NCBI GenBank assembly: GCA_963847945.1
Contig: CAWKBX010000017.1
Span: forward strand, 62,001 to 126,000
Length of the DNA stretch: 64,000 nt
Direction: 5' to 3'
DNA from: JANMJD01 sp963847945
GTDB taxonomy: Bacteria; Actinomycetota; Acidimicrobiia; Acidimicrobiales; Ilumatobacteraceae
The position numbers and the translations under genes were made by a program. Below, piece by piece: positions 8,514-17,091 of this stretch (within the stretch, counting starts at the first letter, position 1; every line of letters starts with the position of its first letter). The notes beneath the pieces are model-generated. The model saw only the letters and a list, made by a program, of their open reading frames with translations. It did not search any database and had not been told where the DNA came from.

Positions 8514-8728
8514 ATTGGGAAGGGTGCCCCATCTGGCGACGCAAGTCAACATAATCCAACACGGATTCCGGTGAATTTCGTGTGCTTGACCTTGACAAGG
8601 GCGTGTGAACGTGTCACTTTTCGAATGCTTGCGCGTTTGTCCGTGCGAGCTACCGAAGCAAGTTCCACATCGGTTGGGACCCAATGGGGTTTCGGCCGAG
8701 TCACCAGGTGTTCCGAGGGGGAGCCCGA
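8514..8728. promoter_or_regulatory. Divergent control region between deoR and the solute-binding protein
   Basis: This 215-bp gap is less GC-rich than its surroundings. It holds CCTTGACAAGG at 8590-8600, a palindrome around a central A, and GTGAACGTGTCAC at 8605-8617, whose ends GTGA/TCAC are inverted. They are adjacent and likely operator candidates. TTGACA at 8592-8597 could be a -35 element for the rightward transcript; no convincing -10 is seen. GAGGGGGAG at 8715-8723 is a good ribosome-binding site for the ATG at 8729. Confidence 0.5.
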
Positions 8729-10090
8729 ATGTCGAATAACTATCAGCCGTCACCCAGCCCCAGCGAGGTCGGCTTCTCGCTGATTTCCCGCCGCCAGGCC
8801 CTGCTCGGCGCAGCCGGAATCGCCGGTGGAGCCGCATTGTTGGCCGCGTGCGGCAGTGATTCCACGGAGTCCGCAGGTGAGGGCGAGGCCGCTCCGGCCG
8901 CCTCCGCCGCCAAAGGAGAGGTGACCTTCGGGTCGAACTATTCCGATGACAAGCCAAAGGCTGCGCTCGCCGCCACCATGGCTGCGTTCCCGAACAAGGA
9001 CGTCACGGTCAAGGTCAACACGGTCGACCACAACTCCTACCAGGAGAACATCACCACCTATCTGCAGAACCCCGATGACGTGATGTGCTGGTTCGCCGGA
9101 TACCGCATGCGGTTCTTCGCCGCCAAGGGCCTCGTTGGCGACATCTCCGACGTGTGGGGCAGCCTCGGCGAGCTGTCGGGTGGCTTCAAGACCGCCTCGA
9201 CGGGCGACGATGGCAAGCAGTACTTCGTGCCGCTGTACTACTACCCGTGGGCCGTTCACTATCGCAAGAGCCTCTTCGCCGAGAAGGGCTATGCCATCCC
9301 CAAGACGTGGGCTGAGTTCATGGCGCTCGCCGAGAAGATGACGGCCGACGGCATCACCCCGCTCGTCGCCGCCAACGATGGCAAGTGGCCGCAGATGGGC
9401 ATGTTCGACATGATCAACCTGCGTACCAACGGCTATCAGTTCCACGTCGACCTGATGGCCGGCAAGAAGGAATGGACGTCGCCCGAGGTTGCCGAGGTCT
9501 TCAAGAACTGGGAAACCCTCCTGCCTCACCAGCAGGAAGGCGCCAACGGTCGCACCTGGCAGGACGGCGCCAACGCGCTGGGCGCCAAGGAAGCCGGCAT
9601 GTACCTGCTCGGTACCTTCGTCGCCTCCAACTTCGAGCCGGACAAGGATCCCAAGGCGCAGGAGATCATCGACGACCTCGACTTCTTCCCATTCCCGTCG
9701 ATCAACCCCGAGCATGGTCAGGACGCCGTTGAGGCCCCGATCGACGGCTTCATGATGGCTGCCAAGCCGAAGAACGCCGACGCCGCCAAGGCGCTGCTTG
9801 CATACCTCGGTACGGCCGCTGCTCAGGAGGCCTATCTGAAGGTCGACCCGTCGTCGGTCGCCGCATCGTCGAAGGCGTCGACGGCCGGGTACAACGCCCT
9901 GCAGAAGAAGTCGGCCGAACTGGTCGGCTCGGCGAAGTACATCGCCCAGTTCCTCGACCGTGACACGAACCCCGAGTTCGCGTCGAAGGTCATGGGCGAC
10001 GCCATCGCTAACTTCCTTGATGACCCGTCGAAGATCGCCGAGATCCTCAAGGGCGTCGAAGAGCAGAAGAAAGTCATCTTCGCAGGCTGA
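8729..10090 (+). CDS. Sugar ABC transporter solute-binding lipoprotein
   Basis: A 453-residue extracellular binding protein. The N-terminus has a twin-arginine-like SRRQALLGAAGIAGGAAL segment and a lipobox LLAAC with the lipidated Cys41, followed by a Ser/Glu/Ala linker. The mature part matches family 1 extracellular solute-binding proteins. The start at 8729 has a strong GA-rich ribosome-binding site; longer readings extend into the control region. It captures a sugar outside the membrane and delivers it to the two downstream permeases. galT in the divergent arm suggests galactose-containing substrates. Lgt, encoded nearby, would lipidate it. Confidence 0.92.
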   Translation: MSNNYQPSPSPSEVGFSLISRRQALLGAAGIAGGAALLAACGSDSTESAGEGEAAPAASAAKGEVTFGSNYSDDKPKAALAATMAAFPNKDVTVKVNTVDHNSYQENITTYLQNPDDVMCWFAGYRMRFFAAKGLVGDISDVWGSLGELSGGFKTASTGDDGKQYFVPLYYYPWAVHYRKSLFAEKGYAIPKTWAEFMALAEKMTADGITPLVAANDGKWPQMGMFDMINLRTNGYQFHVDLMAGKKEWTSPEVAEVFKNWETLLPHQQEGANGRTWQDGANALGAKEAGMYLLGTFVASNFEPDKDPKAQEIIDDLDFFPFPSINPEHGQDAVEAPIDGFMMAAKPKNADAAKALLAYLGTAAAQEAYLKVDPSSVAASSKASTAGYNALQKKSAELVGSAKYIAQFLDRDTNPEFASKVMGDAIANFLDDPSKIAEILKGVEEQKKVIFAG

Positions 10091-10106
10091 TCGGAAAGAT
10101 CCACTG

Positions 10107-11119
10107 ATGTCTACAGACGTCACGAAGGCGGCGCCCCTGGGGGGCGCCGTCGTCGTTTCTCCCAACTGTCCAGGCGCGACAAGTTCGTGCTCTTCAGCAT
10201 GGTCGCCGTGCCGACGTTCTTGCATGTCGTCTTTGTATGGATACCCACGCTGGCCACGATTTTGCTGTCCTTCACCAAATGGGACGGCTTGTCATCCGTC
10301 GGCGATATCAAACTTGTCGGGTTTCGCAACTATTGGGAGATTTTCACCGTCTTCGAGGCGAAGCTATTCGCCGCGTTGTTCAACAACGTGGTGCTGCTCG
10401 GCTTCCTCTTTCTCGGGCCGAGCCTGCTCGGTGTGGTGTTGGCGTATCTGCTGGACAAGAACATCCGTGGAACCCGCATTTACCAGGGGATTTACTACTT
10501 CCCTGTCGTCTTGTCCCTGGCCGTCGTCGGCATCATTTGGAAGAGCGTCATGTTCTCCCAACGGCAAGGCTTGCTCAATCACACGTGGTCGATCCTCGGC
10601 GACCGCACCGTGTTCGGGCAGACCGACCCGATCGATTTCGTCGGCGACCAGGGCAAGGCGTTCTCCTTCCACATTCCGTTCCTCGACAACGCCCTCGGGC
10701 CGTCGAAGAACTTTCTGGTCATCTTGTTGGCGATCGCCTGGCGGCATGCCGGTTACGTGATGGTCATGTATTTGGCGGGGTTGAAATCGGTTGATCCGGC
10801 GCTGCGTGAAGCAGCGGCGATCGACGGTTGCAACGAGTGGCAGGCCTTCAAGAACGTCGTGTTCCCGGCGATGAAGCCAATCAACGTCATCGTGCTGGTC
10901 ATCACCGTGATCGAGGCGTTGCGGACGTTCGACATCGTCGCGGCCCTGAACGCTCCGGTGGGTATGGAGCTGATCTCGCTGCAGGTCACCGAGAACATTC
11001 TCGGTGAGGGTGGCGGTCAAGTCGGCCGTGGCTCGGCCTACGGCGTGGTGCTGCTGATCATGTGCATCGGCTTCATCATCTGGTATCTGGCCAATCACTA
11101 CCGTGAGGAGCAGCTGTGA
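10107..11119 (+). CDS. Sugar ABC transporter permease 1 (MalF/UgpA-like), apparent 1-base deletion
   Basis: A six-helix importer permease with the EAA-loop sequence DPALREAAAIDGCNEWQAF, which contacts the ATPase. The ATG at 10107 opens MSTDVTKAAPLGG. The permease N-terminus RRRRFSQLSRRDKFVLFSM then continues in another frame, and adding one G to the G6 run at 10139-10144 joins them (about 337 residues). The alternative is that translation starts at the in-frame GTG at 10187 and the upstream hairpin is intergenic. It lies 16 nt after the binding-protein gene, and its TGA overlaps the GTG of permease 2. Confidence 0.82.
10129..10149 (+). other. Strong GC hairpin at the binding-protein/permease junction
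   Basis: CGGCGCCCC (10129-10137), a TGG loop and GGGGCGCCG (10141-10149) form a perfect 9-bp stem. It lies 38 nt after the binding-protein stop. Hairpins at this place in sugar-importer operons are known to keep binding-protein mRNA more abundant than permease mRNA. Its G-run is also where the permease frame breaks, so it may have caused a sequencing error. Confidence 0.55.
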
Positions 11120-12022
11120 CTGCGGCAACCCCTACCGGGCTCCCGACGATCCGCGGGCCAACAAACAACGAATCAAGCCCGCTCGCGTGCTGCTCCACGG
11201 TTTCTTGATCCTGACCTCACTGATCTGGTTGGTACCGCTGGTCTCGGCGTTGTACGTCTCGTTCCGTCCGTACGGCGAGACGTCGCGGCAAGGGTATTTT
11301 CTCGGCGCCCGACACCTTGACGTTGTCGAACTACACCGGAGCGTTCAAACAGGGCCGAGATGGCGCATCACTACATCGTCACGCTGATGATCGTGATTCC
11401 GTCGTTGGTCTTGATTCTGTTCTTGTCGAGCTTCGTGGCGTTTGCCGTCAGCCGATTCACCTGGCGATTCAATATCGCCTTGTTGCTGGTGTTCACGGCC
11501 GGCAACCTGCTGCCCGCAGCAGGTCATCATCCAGCCGTTGTTCCAGATGTACAAGCGCATCCCTTTGCCATGGTCGCCGAAAGCGGCAACCTGCTCGACA
11601 CGCTGATCGGCGTCGGTCTGATCCATATCTCGTTCCAGATCGGGTTTTGTACGTTCGTATTGTCGAACTACATGAAGACGATTCCCAAGGAGCTCAACGA
11701 GGCGGCAATGGTTGACGGGGCCAGCGTGTGGCGCCAATACGCCCAGATCATTCTGCCGCTGTGCCGTCCGGCAATCGCCGCGTTGGCGACGTTGGAGTTC
11801 ACCTGGATCTACAACGACTTCTTTTGGGCTGTCGTGTTGATCAAGTCTGGTGACAAGCGGCCAATCACGTCGTCGATCAGCAACCTCACCGGCCAATTTT
11901 TCTCGGATGACAACCTGGTCGCCTCGGGGTCACTGCTCATCGCCTTGCCGACGCTGGTCGTCTACCTCATCCTGCAGAAGCAGTTCATCAGCGGCCTGAC
12001 CCTCGGTGCAAGCAAAGGCTGA
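11116..12022 (+). CDS. Sugar ABC transporter permease 2 (MalG/UgpE-like), several apparent indels
   Basis: The second permease starts at a GTG overlapping the permease 1 stop. Its reading frame is broken about five times, yet conserved protein sequence continues each time in another frame. The breaks are the G run at 11137-11139 (minus 1), T run 11297-11300 (plus 1), G run 11352-11354 (plus 1), C run 11513-11515 (plus 1) and about 11563-11572 (minus 1). Corrected, it is about 301 residues. It includes FSAPDTLTLSNY, the segment LLPQQVIIQPLFQMYKRIPL and the EAA loop KELNEAAMVDGASVWRQY. Preserved codon content argues for sequence error rather than ancient decay. Confidence 0.75.
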
Positions 12023-12042
12023 TTACCGATCAGCGCATCGGC

Positions 12043-12804
12043 TCAGTACGGCCAGGTGTGGCCGTCGTGGCCGATCAACTTGGTCAGCTTGCCGAGTTTG
12101 GCGGCGATAAGGGCCTTGATCAGCAGATTCCGGGCGAACCAGGGGAGCACGGCCGCCTGTCGAAGCCCGTTGGCGAGCCGATCGCGACCCGACAGGTGCT
12201 CCCGGCGGTACTCGGTCATCGAGCGACTCCGGCCGACATAGCGCCAGCGGCCGTCGACGGCCGTGGTGGTCAGCAACGCGAATGTCACGCCGATCGAACT
12301 GTATGAGTCGTGGACGAGCATCGTGCCGCCCTCGTCGACCTTGGCTCCCCAGCCGACGATGTCGGCGCGCGCCGCGGCGAACCGGTGGGAACCATCGACG
12401 TAGAGCAGATCGATCGCCCCGGGCACGTCGCCGTAGGCGGTGCTCGACATCTCGCGGACGTGGCGGATACGGTCACGTACCCCGGCTCGGTGCAGGTTGG
12501 CCACGAAGATCTGGTGGTCGGACTCCCCGTCCTCGGGGACGCCGTCCCATTCCTGCGGCCCCCGGTCGTTGCCGCCGTGAGGATCGATCGCCACGACTTC
12601 ACCGACCTGCGGAGCGGCCAATGCGGCAACAATCGCCGAGCGACCGTGGTAGCTGCCGATCTCGACGATCCGGCCACCGCTGCGGACGCGCTGGGCTGCG
12701 TCCCAGATCCGTTGGGCCTGGTCGATGCTCATCCAGCCTTGAACGTCGGCGATCTGCGCCCAGGCCGCAGCGAAGTCGGTTGGAATTGCGGCGTGGTCGA
12801 CCAT
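12043..12804 (-). CDS. Class I SAM-dependent methyltransferase (Methyltransf_24 type)
   Basis: A 253-residue protein with SAM-binding motif I IVEIGSYHGRSA near residue 46 and an acidic strand-2 end VVAIDPHGG. A DLLYVDGSHRFAAARADI segment is typical of the Methyltransf_24 group, which often modifies sugars or small metabolites. The C-terminal 70 residues include a hydrophobic and basic part. It is convergent with permease 2 (20 nt apart) and downstream of the LPxTG gene on the same strand, separated by a hairpin. The substrate is unknown. Confidence 0.75.
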   Translation of the reverse strand: MVDHAAIPTDFAAAWAQIADVQGWMSIDQAQRIWDAAQRVRSGGRIVEIGSYHGRSAIVAALAAPQVGEVVAIDPHGGNDRGPQEWDGVPEDGESDHQIFVANLHRAGVRDRIRHVREMSSTAYGDVPGAIDLLYVDGSHRFAAARADIVGWGAKVDEGGTMLVHDSYSSIGVTFALLTTTAVDGRWRYVGRSRSMTEYRREHLSGRDRLANGLRQAAVLPWFARNLLIKALIAAKLGKLTKLIGHDGHTWPY

Positions 12805-12827
12805 GTCAGTGCTCCGTTCGCACGCGG

Positions 12828-12855
12828 GAATCGGGGCCGCGTACGGCCCCGATTC
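12828..12855 (-). terminator. Perfect 12-bp hairpin between LPxTG gene and methyltransferase
   Basis: GAATCGGGGCCG (12828-12839), loop CGTA and CGGCCCCGATTC (12844-12855) pair perfectly. It sits 29 nt after the LPxTG gene stop in the leftward direction. No U-tract follows on either strand, so it is either a U-less terminator of the actinobacterial kind or an mRNA stabiliser. Confidence 0.6.
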
Positions 12856-12884
12856 TGTCGTGTTGCTTGACGTGTGCGGTGGAT

Positions 12885-13484
12885 TCAGGCTGCGGTCAGC
12901 CGACGACGACGGCGAGCGCCGATCAGGCCACCCGCGCCGAGAACCACGAGGCCGAGTCCGACGGCGGTGACTCGGAGCGTGTCGCTCCCGGTTTGGGGCA
13001 AAACTGTGCCCGCAGGAGCGGTTGCGCTGACAACCACTTCAGCCGAAACCACCTTGCCTGAGGTGGCACCAGTAGCGATCACCCGGTAGGTCCCGGCAGT
13101 CGACGGCATCTTGACGGAGACCCGCACGGTGCCAGAGGCATCCGCCTTGGCGACGATGGGGTTGCCTGGAGCGCCGGTGCCGGCGTTCGGGGTGTTGGTG
13201 CCGCCGGCCAAGCCTTCGATCAGCAGGTTGACCGTCTCGCCGGGGGTGAAACCCGTGAGGACAACAACGATCGAGGTGCCGGGTTTCGCGGACTTCGGCG
13301 TTGAGTTCGAACCGCTCAGGCATGCGAGGTAGCCGTCGGTATCGAACACCCCGTCGACAGTGAAGGTCGCGGCATCGCACGACGCCTGCGCGTGTGCCGA
13401 AGGTGCTGCGATGCCGAGCGACACCGCTCCCGCGGCGAGCGCTACTGTGAGTGCCAGCGACCGTCCCGTTCGTTGACGAATCAT
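12885..13484 (-). CDS. LPxTG-type wall-anchored surface protein
   Basis: A 199-residue exported protein with an N-terminal signal peptide ending near APSAHA (residues 1-32), two cysteines (36 and 55) and an Ig-like core. The sorting signal is LPQTG at 162-166, followed by a hydrophobic helix and the tail RRRRR. The ATG at 13484 has a purine-rich AGGGGGG just upstream. It should be linked to the cell wall by a sortase, but none is encoded in the window. The core contains a TPGETVNLLIEG segment like adhesin-type beta-sandwich repeats. Its function is unknown; surface structure is the most likely role. Confidence 0.8.
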   Translation of the reverse strand: MIRQRTGRSLALTVALAAGAVSLGIAAPSAHAQASCDAATFTVDGVFDTDGYLACLSGSNSTPKSAKPGTSIVVVLTGFTPGETVNLLIEGLAGGTNTPNAGTGAPGNPIVAKADASGTVRVSVKMPSTAGTYRVIATGATSGKVVSAEVVVSATAPAGTVLPQTGSDTLRVTAVGLGLVVLGAGGLIGARRRRRLTAA

Positions 13485-13636
13485 GATCCCCCCTGAGGAT
13501 TGGTTTGTAGCCCAGTATGGCCTGCTCACGTACGCATTTGGCGAACTGGACGACATTGGCCTATCAGACGACCTCCCTTCGTCACCTAGGCAATTCGACT
13601 CAACTCAGAGCGTGACGAAAAGGCTGAACAACCGCT

Positions 13637-14389
13637 CTACGAGGTGGCCGCTGGCGCATTGTTCCGGTGCAGCTCAAGAGCGCAGTTGCCCACTGCGACC
13701 TCGCGAAGCCCGGGGACTCGTAGGACGGCCGACAATGCCGGCCAGTACCTGGCTTCGGCCTTGATCAGCGACATCGTCGGCATCGATCGGGCCGCTTTGA
13801 GGACGCGCCCGACGTGGATTGCCCACAACGCCTCACCGAATCGGTTTTTGCGCGGCACGCCGTGGAGCCGTTCGTACAGGCGTGGCCCCAGGCGCGGCCC
13901 GAGGTACTGATACGGGTTCATGTCATGTCCACCCCAGGGGGAGTACCACGGTGTCCAGCTCACATAGGCCCAGCCCCCAGGCCGCAGCACGCGAGCGATC
14001 TCGGCGAGTACCTGCTCGGGAACGGGGGTGTGCTCAAGCATGTTGGAGCACACGACACCGTCGAAGCTGCCCGTCGCGAAGGGAAGTCGAGTCCCGTCGC
14101 CGAGCAAGGCGTGAGCGGCCCGCACCGGGCGGTCGAACAGTTCTTCCGGGCTCATCTCCACGCCGAACGCGACGGCACCGCGCGCCCGGATCGCATCGAG
14201 ATACCAACCGGGTCCGCAGCCGAGATCGAGGACGACGGACCCGTTCAACCCGAAACGCTCATCGAAAACCCGTGCCGATTCCGCCGCAATTGGGGCGTAG
14301 AACGCCGCGGGGTCGTCGCGATGATTTCGGTACGCCCGAAAGACATCGATCTTCTTGCGGCCTGCGGCAAGCACCGAACGGATGGTCAC
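13637..14389 (-). CDS. Class I SAM-dependent methyltransferase
   Basis: A 250-residue protein starting at a GTG at 14389, only 4 nt after the stop of the upstream glycosyltransferase; longer readings would run into that gene. Motif I is VVLDLGCGPGWYLDAI near residue 48. Motif IV (FDGVVCSNMLEHTP) and the post-motif LRPGGWAYVSWTPWYSPWGG are typical of Methyltransf_11-like enzymes. The coupling to a polyprenol-mannose-synthase-like GT2 suggests modification of a glycan or lipid-linked sugar. This is inference from context, as the fold does not show the acceptor. Confidence 0.8.
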   Translation of the reverse strand: MTIRSVLAAGRKKIDVFRAYRNHRDDPAAFYAPIAAESARVFDERFGLNGSVVLDLGCGPGWYLDAIRARGAVAFGVEMSPEELFDRPVRAAHALLGDGTRLPFATGSFDGVVCSNMLEHTPVPEQVLAEIARVLRPGGWAYVSWTPWYSPWGGHDMNPYQYLGPRLGPRLYERLHGVPRKNRFGEALWAIHVGRVLKAARSMPTMSLIKAEARYWPALSAVLRVPGLREVAVGNCALELHRNNAPAATS

Positions 14390-14393
14390 GAAA

Positions 14394-15164
14394 TCAGGGC
14401 CGCGGCAGCGGTGTGCCGGCATCGGCAGTGAACTTCTGGCTCGCCTCAGCGTGGGCGGAGCGCGATACCCGTCCGGCGCGTACCCATAGCCCGACCAAAT
14501 GCCGTCCATAGCGGAGACCTTCGCCGATGGTGCCCTTGCTTTCACCATGGTGCCGTCGTCCGAACACGTAGGGGACCTCGGCGACGCGCAGATTGGGGTG
14601 CGTGATCAGAATTTCGAGCAGGATTTTGAATCCATCTGCCTTCAGGATGTCGATGTCGATCAATGAGCGGCGAACCATGAAGAACCCACTCATCGGATCG
14701 GCGGTGCGAAGTCGACGACGGAAGGCCACCTGGGCTGCTCGGCCCGCGACACTCGACAGCAGCCTTCGGAACGGCGACATCGCCGCCCACGCCTCGTCGC
14801 CGTGGCGACAGGCGACAACGACGTCGACATCGCCGGCCTCGGCGCGCCGGACCAGGTCGGCGATGACCTCGGGCGGGTGCTGTAAATCACCGTCGATGAC
14901 GACGACCCATGCCGTAGAGGCGCGCCTGAAACCCTCGGTCACTGCACCCGACAAACCCCCGTGGCGATCTTGAGGGAGCCGGTGGATCACCTGGACACAG
15001 AATGGGGCCGACAGTGTCCGGGCGATGTCGGCGGTGTCATCGTCACTGTCGTCAACGATGATCAACTCGTGAACACACGCTGGCATGCGGTTTGTGAGTT
15101 CCGTCATGTTGTCGGCTTCGTTCCGTGTCGGAACGACTGCCGTTACCGACCGTTCGGTCGACAT
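14394..15164 (-). CDS. Family 2 glycosyltransferase, polyprenol-phosphate mannose synthase-like
   Basis: A 256-residue GT2 enzyme with VTAVVPTRNEADNM at the N-terminus, LIIVDDSDDDT, and the DXD-type VVVIDGDLQHPPE near residue 90, all typical of DPM1-like enzymes that load mannose or glucose on polyprenol phosphate. TADPMSGFFMVRR matches the family's acceptor-side motif. There is no large C-terminal membrane domain, so it is a peripheral membrane enzyme. It is transcribed with the methyltransferase at 13637. Polyprenyl-phospho-sugars are the donors used by GT-C enzymes such as those encoded at 45-58 kb, but no direct link is visible. Confidence 0.82.
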   Translation of the reverse strand: MSTERSVTAVVPTRNEADNMTELTNRMPACVHELIIVDDSDDDTADIARTLSAPFCVQVIHRLPQDRHGGLSGAVTEGFRRASTAWVVVIDGDLQHPPEVIADLVRRAEAGDVDVVVACRHGDEAWAAMSPFRRLLSSVAGRAAQVAFRRRLRTADPMSGFFMVRRSLIDIDILKADGFKILLEILITHPNLRVAEVPYVFGRRHHGESKGTIGEGLRYGRHLVGLWVRAGRVSRSAHAEASQKFTADAGTPLPRP

Positions 15165-15341
15165 ATCTCCAGCCCCCTGCGGACTCTCATGTGGCCGCCG
15201 CCCGGCGGCACCTGCGCAAAAGTATCAGCGGGTCCGCAGAAATCGCGACTTGAAGAGCACGGACAGCGACGTTCGGCCACGTCATGAGGGCGCGTGCTGA
15301 GGGTGCTCCCCAAAGACGGCGTCGGTGACGGTCCTGACCCG

Positions 15342-15347
15342 TAGCAT
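15342..15347 (+). promoter_or_regulatory. Putative -10 box for leaderless gatC transcript
   Basis: TAGCAT lies 8 nt before the gatC GTG and no Shine-Dalgarno is present. The sequence AGCATCGAATGCT at 15343-15355, directly before the start codon, is also a perfect 5-bp inverted repeat around CGA and could be an operator. Confidence 0.5.
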
Positions 15348-15355
15348 CGAATGCT

Positions 15356-15655
15356 GTGTCAGAACGCATTTCGCAGGCCGACGTGGTGAAGGTGGCTCGG
15401 CTCTCGCGCCTGGCGCTGGGTCCCGGTGACGCCGAGCGCTACCTGAGTCAACTGTCGGGGATGTTGGAGCACTTTGCCGACATCGACGCCCTCGACCTTG
15501 GCGGGGTTGAGCCGATGACCCAACCGTTGCCACTCGTGAATGTGTTCCGCGAGGACGTTCTGCGGCCGTCGCTCGATCGTGATGAGGTACTCGCCGCCGC
15601 TCCGGCCTCGGAAGATGGTCGGTTTCGCGTGCCGCCGATGATCGGGGAGTCGTGA
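15356..15655 (+). CDS. gatC: Asp-tRNA(Asn)/Glu-tRNA(Gln) amidotransferase subunit C
   Basis: The small subunit (99 residues) of the GatCAB complex, which turns mischarged Glu-tRNA(Gln) and Asp-tRNA(Asn) into Gln- and Asn-tRNA. It shows the family pattern VVKVARLSRLAL near the N-terminus, LSGMLEHFADIDALDLGGVEPM in the centre and a C-terminal FRVPPMIGES. Its TGA overlaps the GTG/ATG of gatA (GTGATG at 15652-15657), so the genes are coupled. The GTG start fits the leaderless promoter at 15342. Confidence 0.95.
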   Translation: MSERISQADVVKVARLSRLALGPGDAERYLSQLSGMLEHFADIDALDLGGVEPMTQPLPLVNVFREDVLRPSLDRDEVLAAAPASEDGRFRVPPMIGES

Positions 15656-17091
15656 TGACGTCGTCGCCATCGTTCCCGTCGGTGTTGGATACCGCCGCTG
15701 CGGTTCGTGGGGGTGTGCGTAGCGCCCTCGACGTGCTCGAGGAGCATCTCGCCCGGGTCGCTGATCGTGAGACCGAGATCCACGCCTTCAACCTGGTGCT
15801 TGCCGACGAAGCTCGCGAGGCCGCGGCTGCGCTCGACGCTCGCATCGCGATCGGCGAGGATCCCGGCCCGCTCGCCGGCGTGCCCATCGCGCTGAAGGAC
15901 AACATGTGCACCCAGGGGATTCCGACGACCTGCTCGTCGCGAATCCTCGAAGGCTGGCGGCCGCCGTACACCGCCACTGCCGTCGACAAGGTCGTTGCCG
16001 CCGGGGCGATTCCGATCGGCAAGACCAACCTTGACGAGTTTGCCATGGGTTCCTCCACCGAGAACTCGGCCTTCGGCCCGACTCGCAACCCGCTCGATCC
16101 CAGTCGAGTGCCCGGGGGTTCGAGCGGCGGTTCGGCTGCCGCAGTCGCCGCCGGGTTCGCCCCGGTTTCACTCGGTTCCGACACTGGCGGCTCGATTCGC
16201 CAGCCGGCCGCGTTGTGCGGACTGGTTGGTGTCAAGCCGACATATGGCCTGGTCAGCAGGTATGGGCTGATCGCCTTTGCGTCCAGCCTCGACCAGATCG
16301 GCCCGTTCACGCACACCGTTGCCGACTCGGCCGCGGTACTCGAAGTGCTCGCTGGTCACGATCCGATGGACTCGACGTCGATCCCGCAACCGGCTCCGTC
16401 GCTGCTCTCGGTACTCGACCGGGGGGTCGACGGGCTACGGATCGGCCGGATCACCGACCTGCCCGCCGGGGCCGACTCCGACGTAACGGCGCGGGTCGAC
16501 GCGGCGTTCGCCGCGCTGGAAAAGGCCGGGGCGACGATCATCGACGTCACGGTGCCTGCCTTTGGGTACGGCCTCACCGCCTACTACCTGGTGGCTCCGG
16601 CCGAGGCGTCGAGCAATCTGTCGCGCTACGACGGCGTACGGTTCGGCATGCGGGTGACCGCCGGGACAACTGCCGACATGATGGCCGTCACCCGCACTGC
16701 TGGGTTCGGCGAAGAGGTCAAGCGCCGGATCATGCTTGGCACGTATGCCCTCTCGGCGGGGTACTACGACGCCTACTACGGCAAGGCGCTCAAGATCCGC
16801 CGGTTGATCTCGCAGGACTTCGATGCGGCTTACCAGCAATGCGACGTGCTGATCACCCCGGCCTCGCCGACGGTCGCCTTCGAGTTCGGCTCCAAGGGCG
16901 ACAACCCGTTCGCCATGTACCTGTGCGATACGTACACGATCCCCACCAACCTCGCCGGGCACCCGGGGATGAGCGTTCCGTATGGCACCGGCGATCACGG
17001 GCTGCCGGTCGGAGTGCAGATCCTCGCCCCGGCCCTCGGTGAGCAAGTCATGTATCAAGTCGCCGCCGAGTTGGAACGGAGCATGGCGTGA
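15655..17091 (+). CDS. gatA: Asp-tRNA(Asn)/Glu-tRNA(Gln) amidotransferase subunit A
   Basis: The glutaminase subunit of GatCAB, 478 residues from the ATG at 15655 (a GTG one codon earlier is also possible). The amidase-signature triad is visible: Lys81 in PIALKDN, cis-Ser156 in VPGGSSGGSAAA and nucleophile Ser180 in GSDTGGSIRQP. It releases ammonia from glutamine, which is channelled to the kinase/transamidase site on GatB. Start and stop overlap gatC and gatB, so the three subunits are made together. Confidence 0.96.
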   Translation: MTSSPSFPSVLDTAAAVRGGVRSALDVLEEHLARVADRETEIHAFNLVLADEAREAAAALDARIAIGEDPGPLAGVPIALKDNMCTQGIPTTCSSRILEGWRPPYTATAVDKVVAAGAIPIGKTNLDEFAMGSSTENSAFGPTRNPLDPSRVPGGSSGGSAAAVAAGFAPVSLGSDTGGSIRQPAALCGLVGVKPTYGLVSRYGLIAFASSLDQIGPFTHTVADSAAVLEVLAGHDPMDSTSIPQPAPSLLSVLDRGVDGLRIGRITDLPAGADSDVTARVDAAFAALEKAGATIIDVTVPAFGYGLTAYYLVAPAEASSNLSRYDGVRFGMRVTAGTTADMMAVTRTAGFGEEVKRRIMLGTYALSAGYYDAYYGKALKIRRLISQDFDAAYQQCDVLITPASPTVAFEFGSKGDNPFAMYLCDTYTIPTNLAGHPGMSVPYGTGDHGLPVGVQILAPALGEQVMYQVAAELERSMA

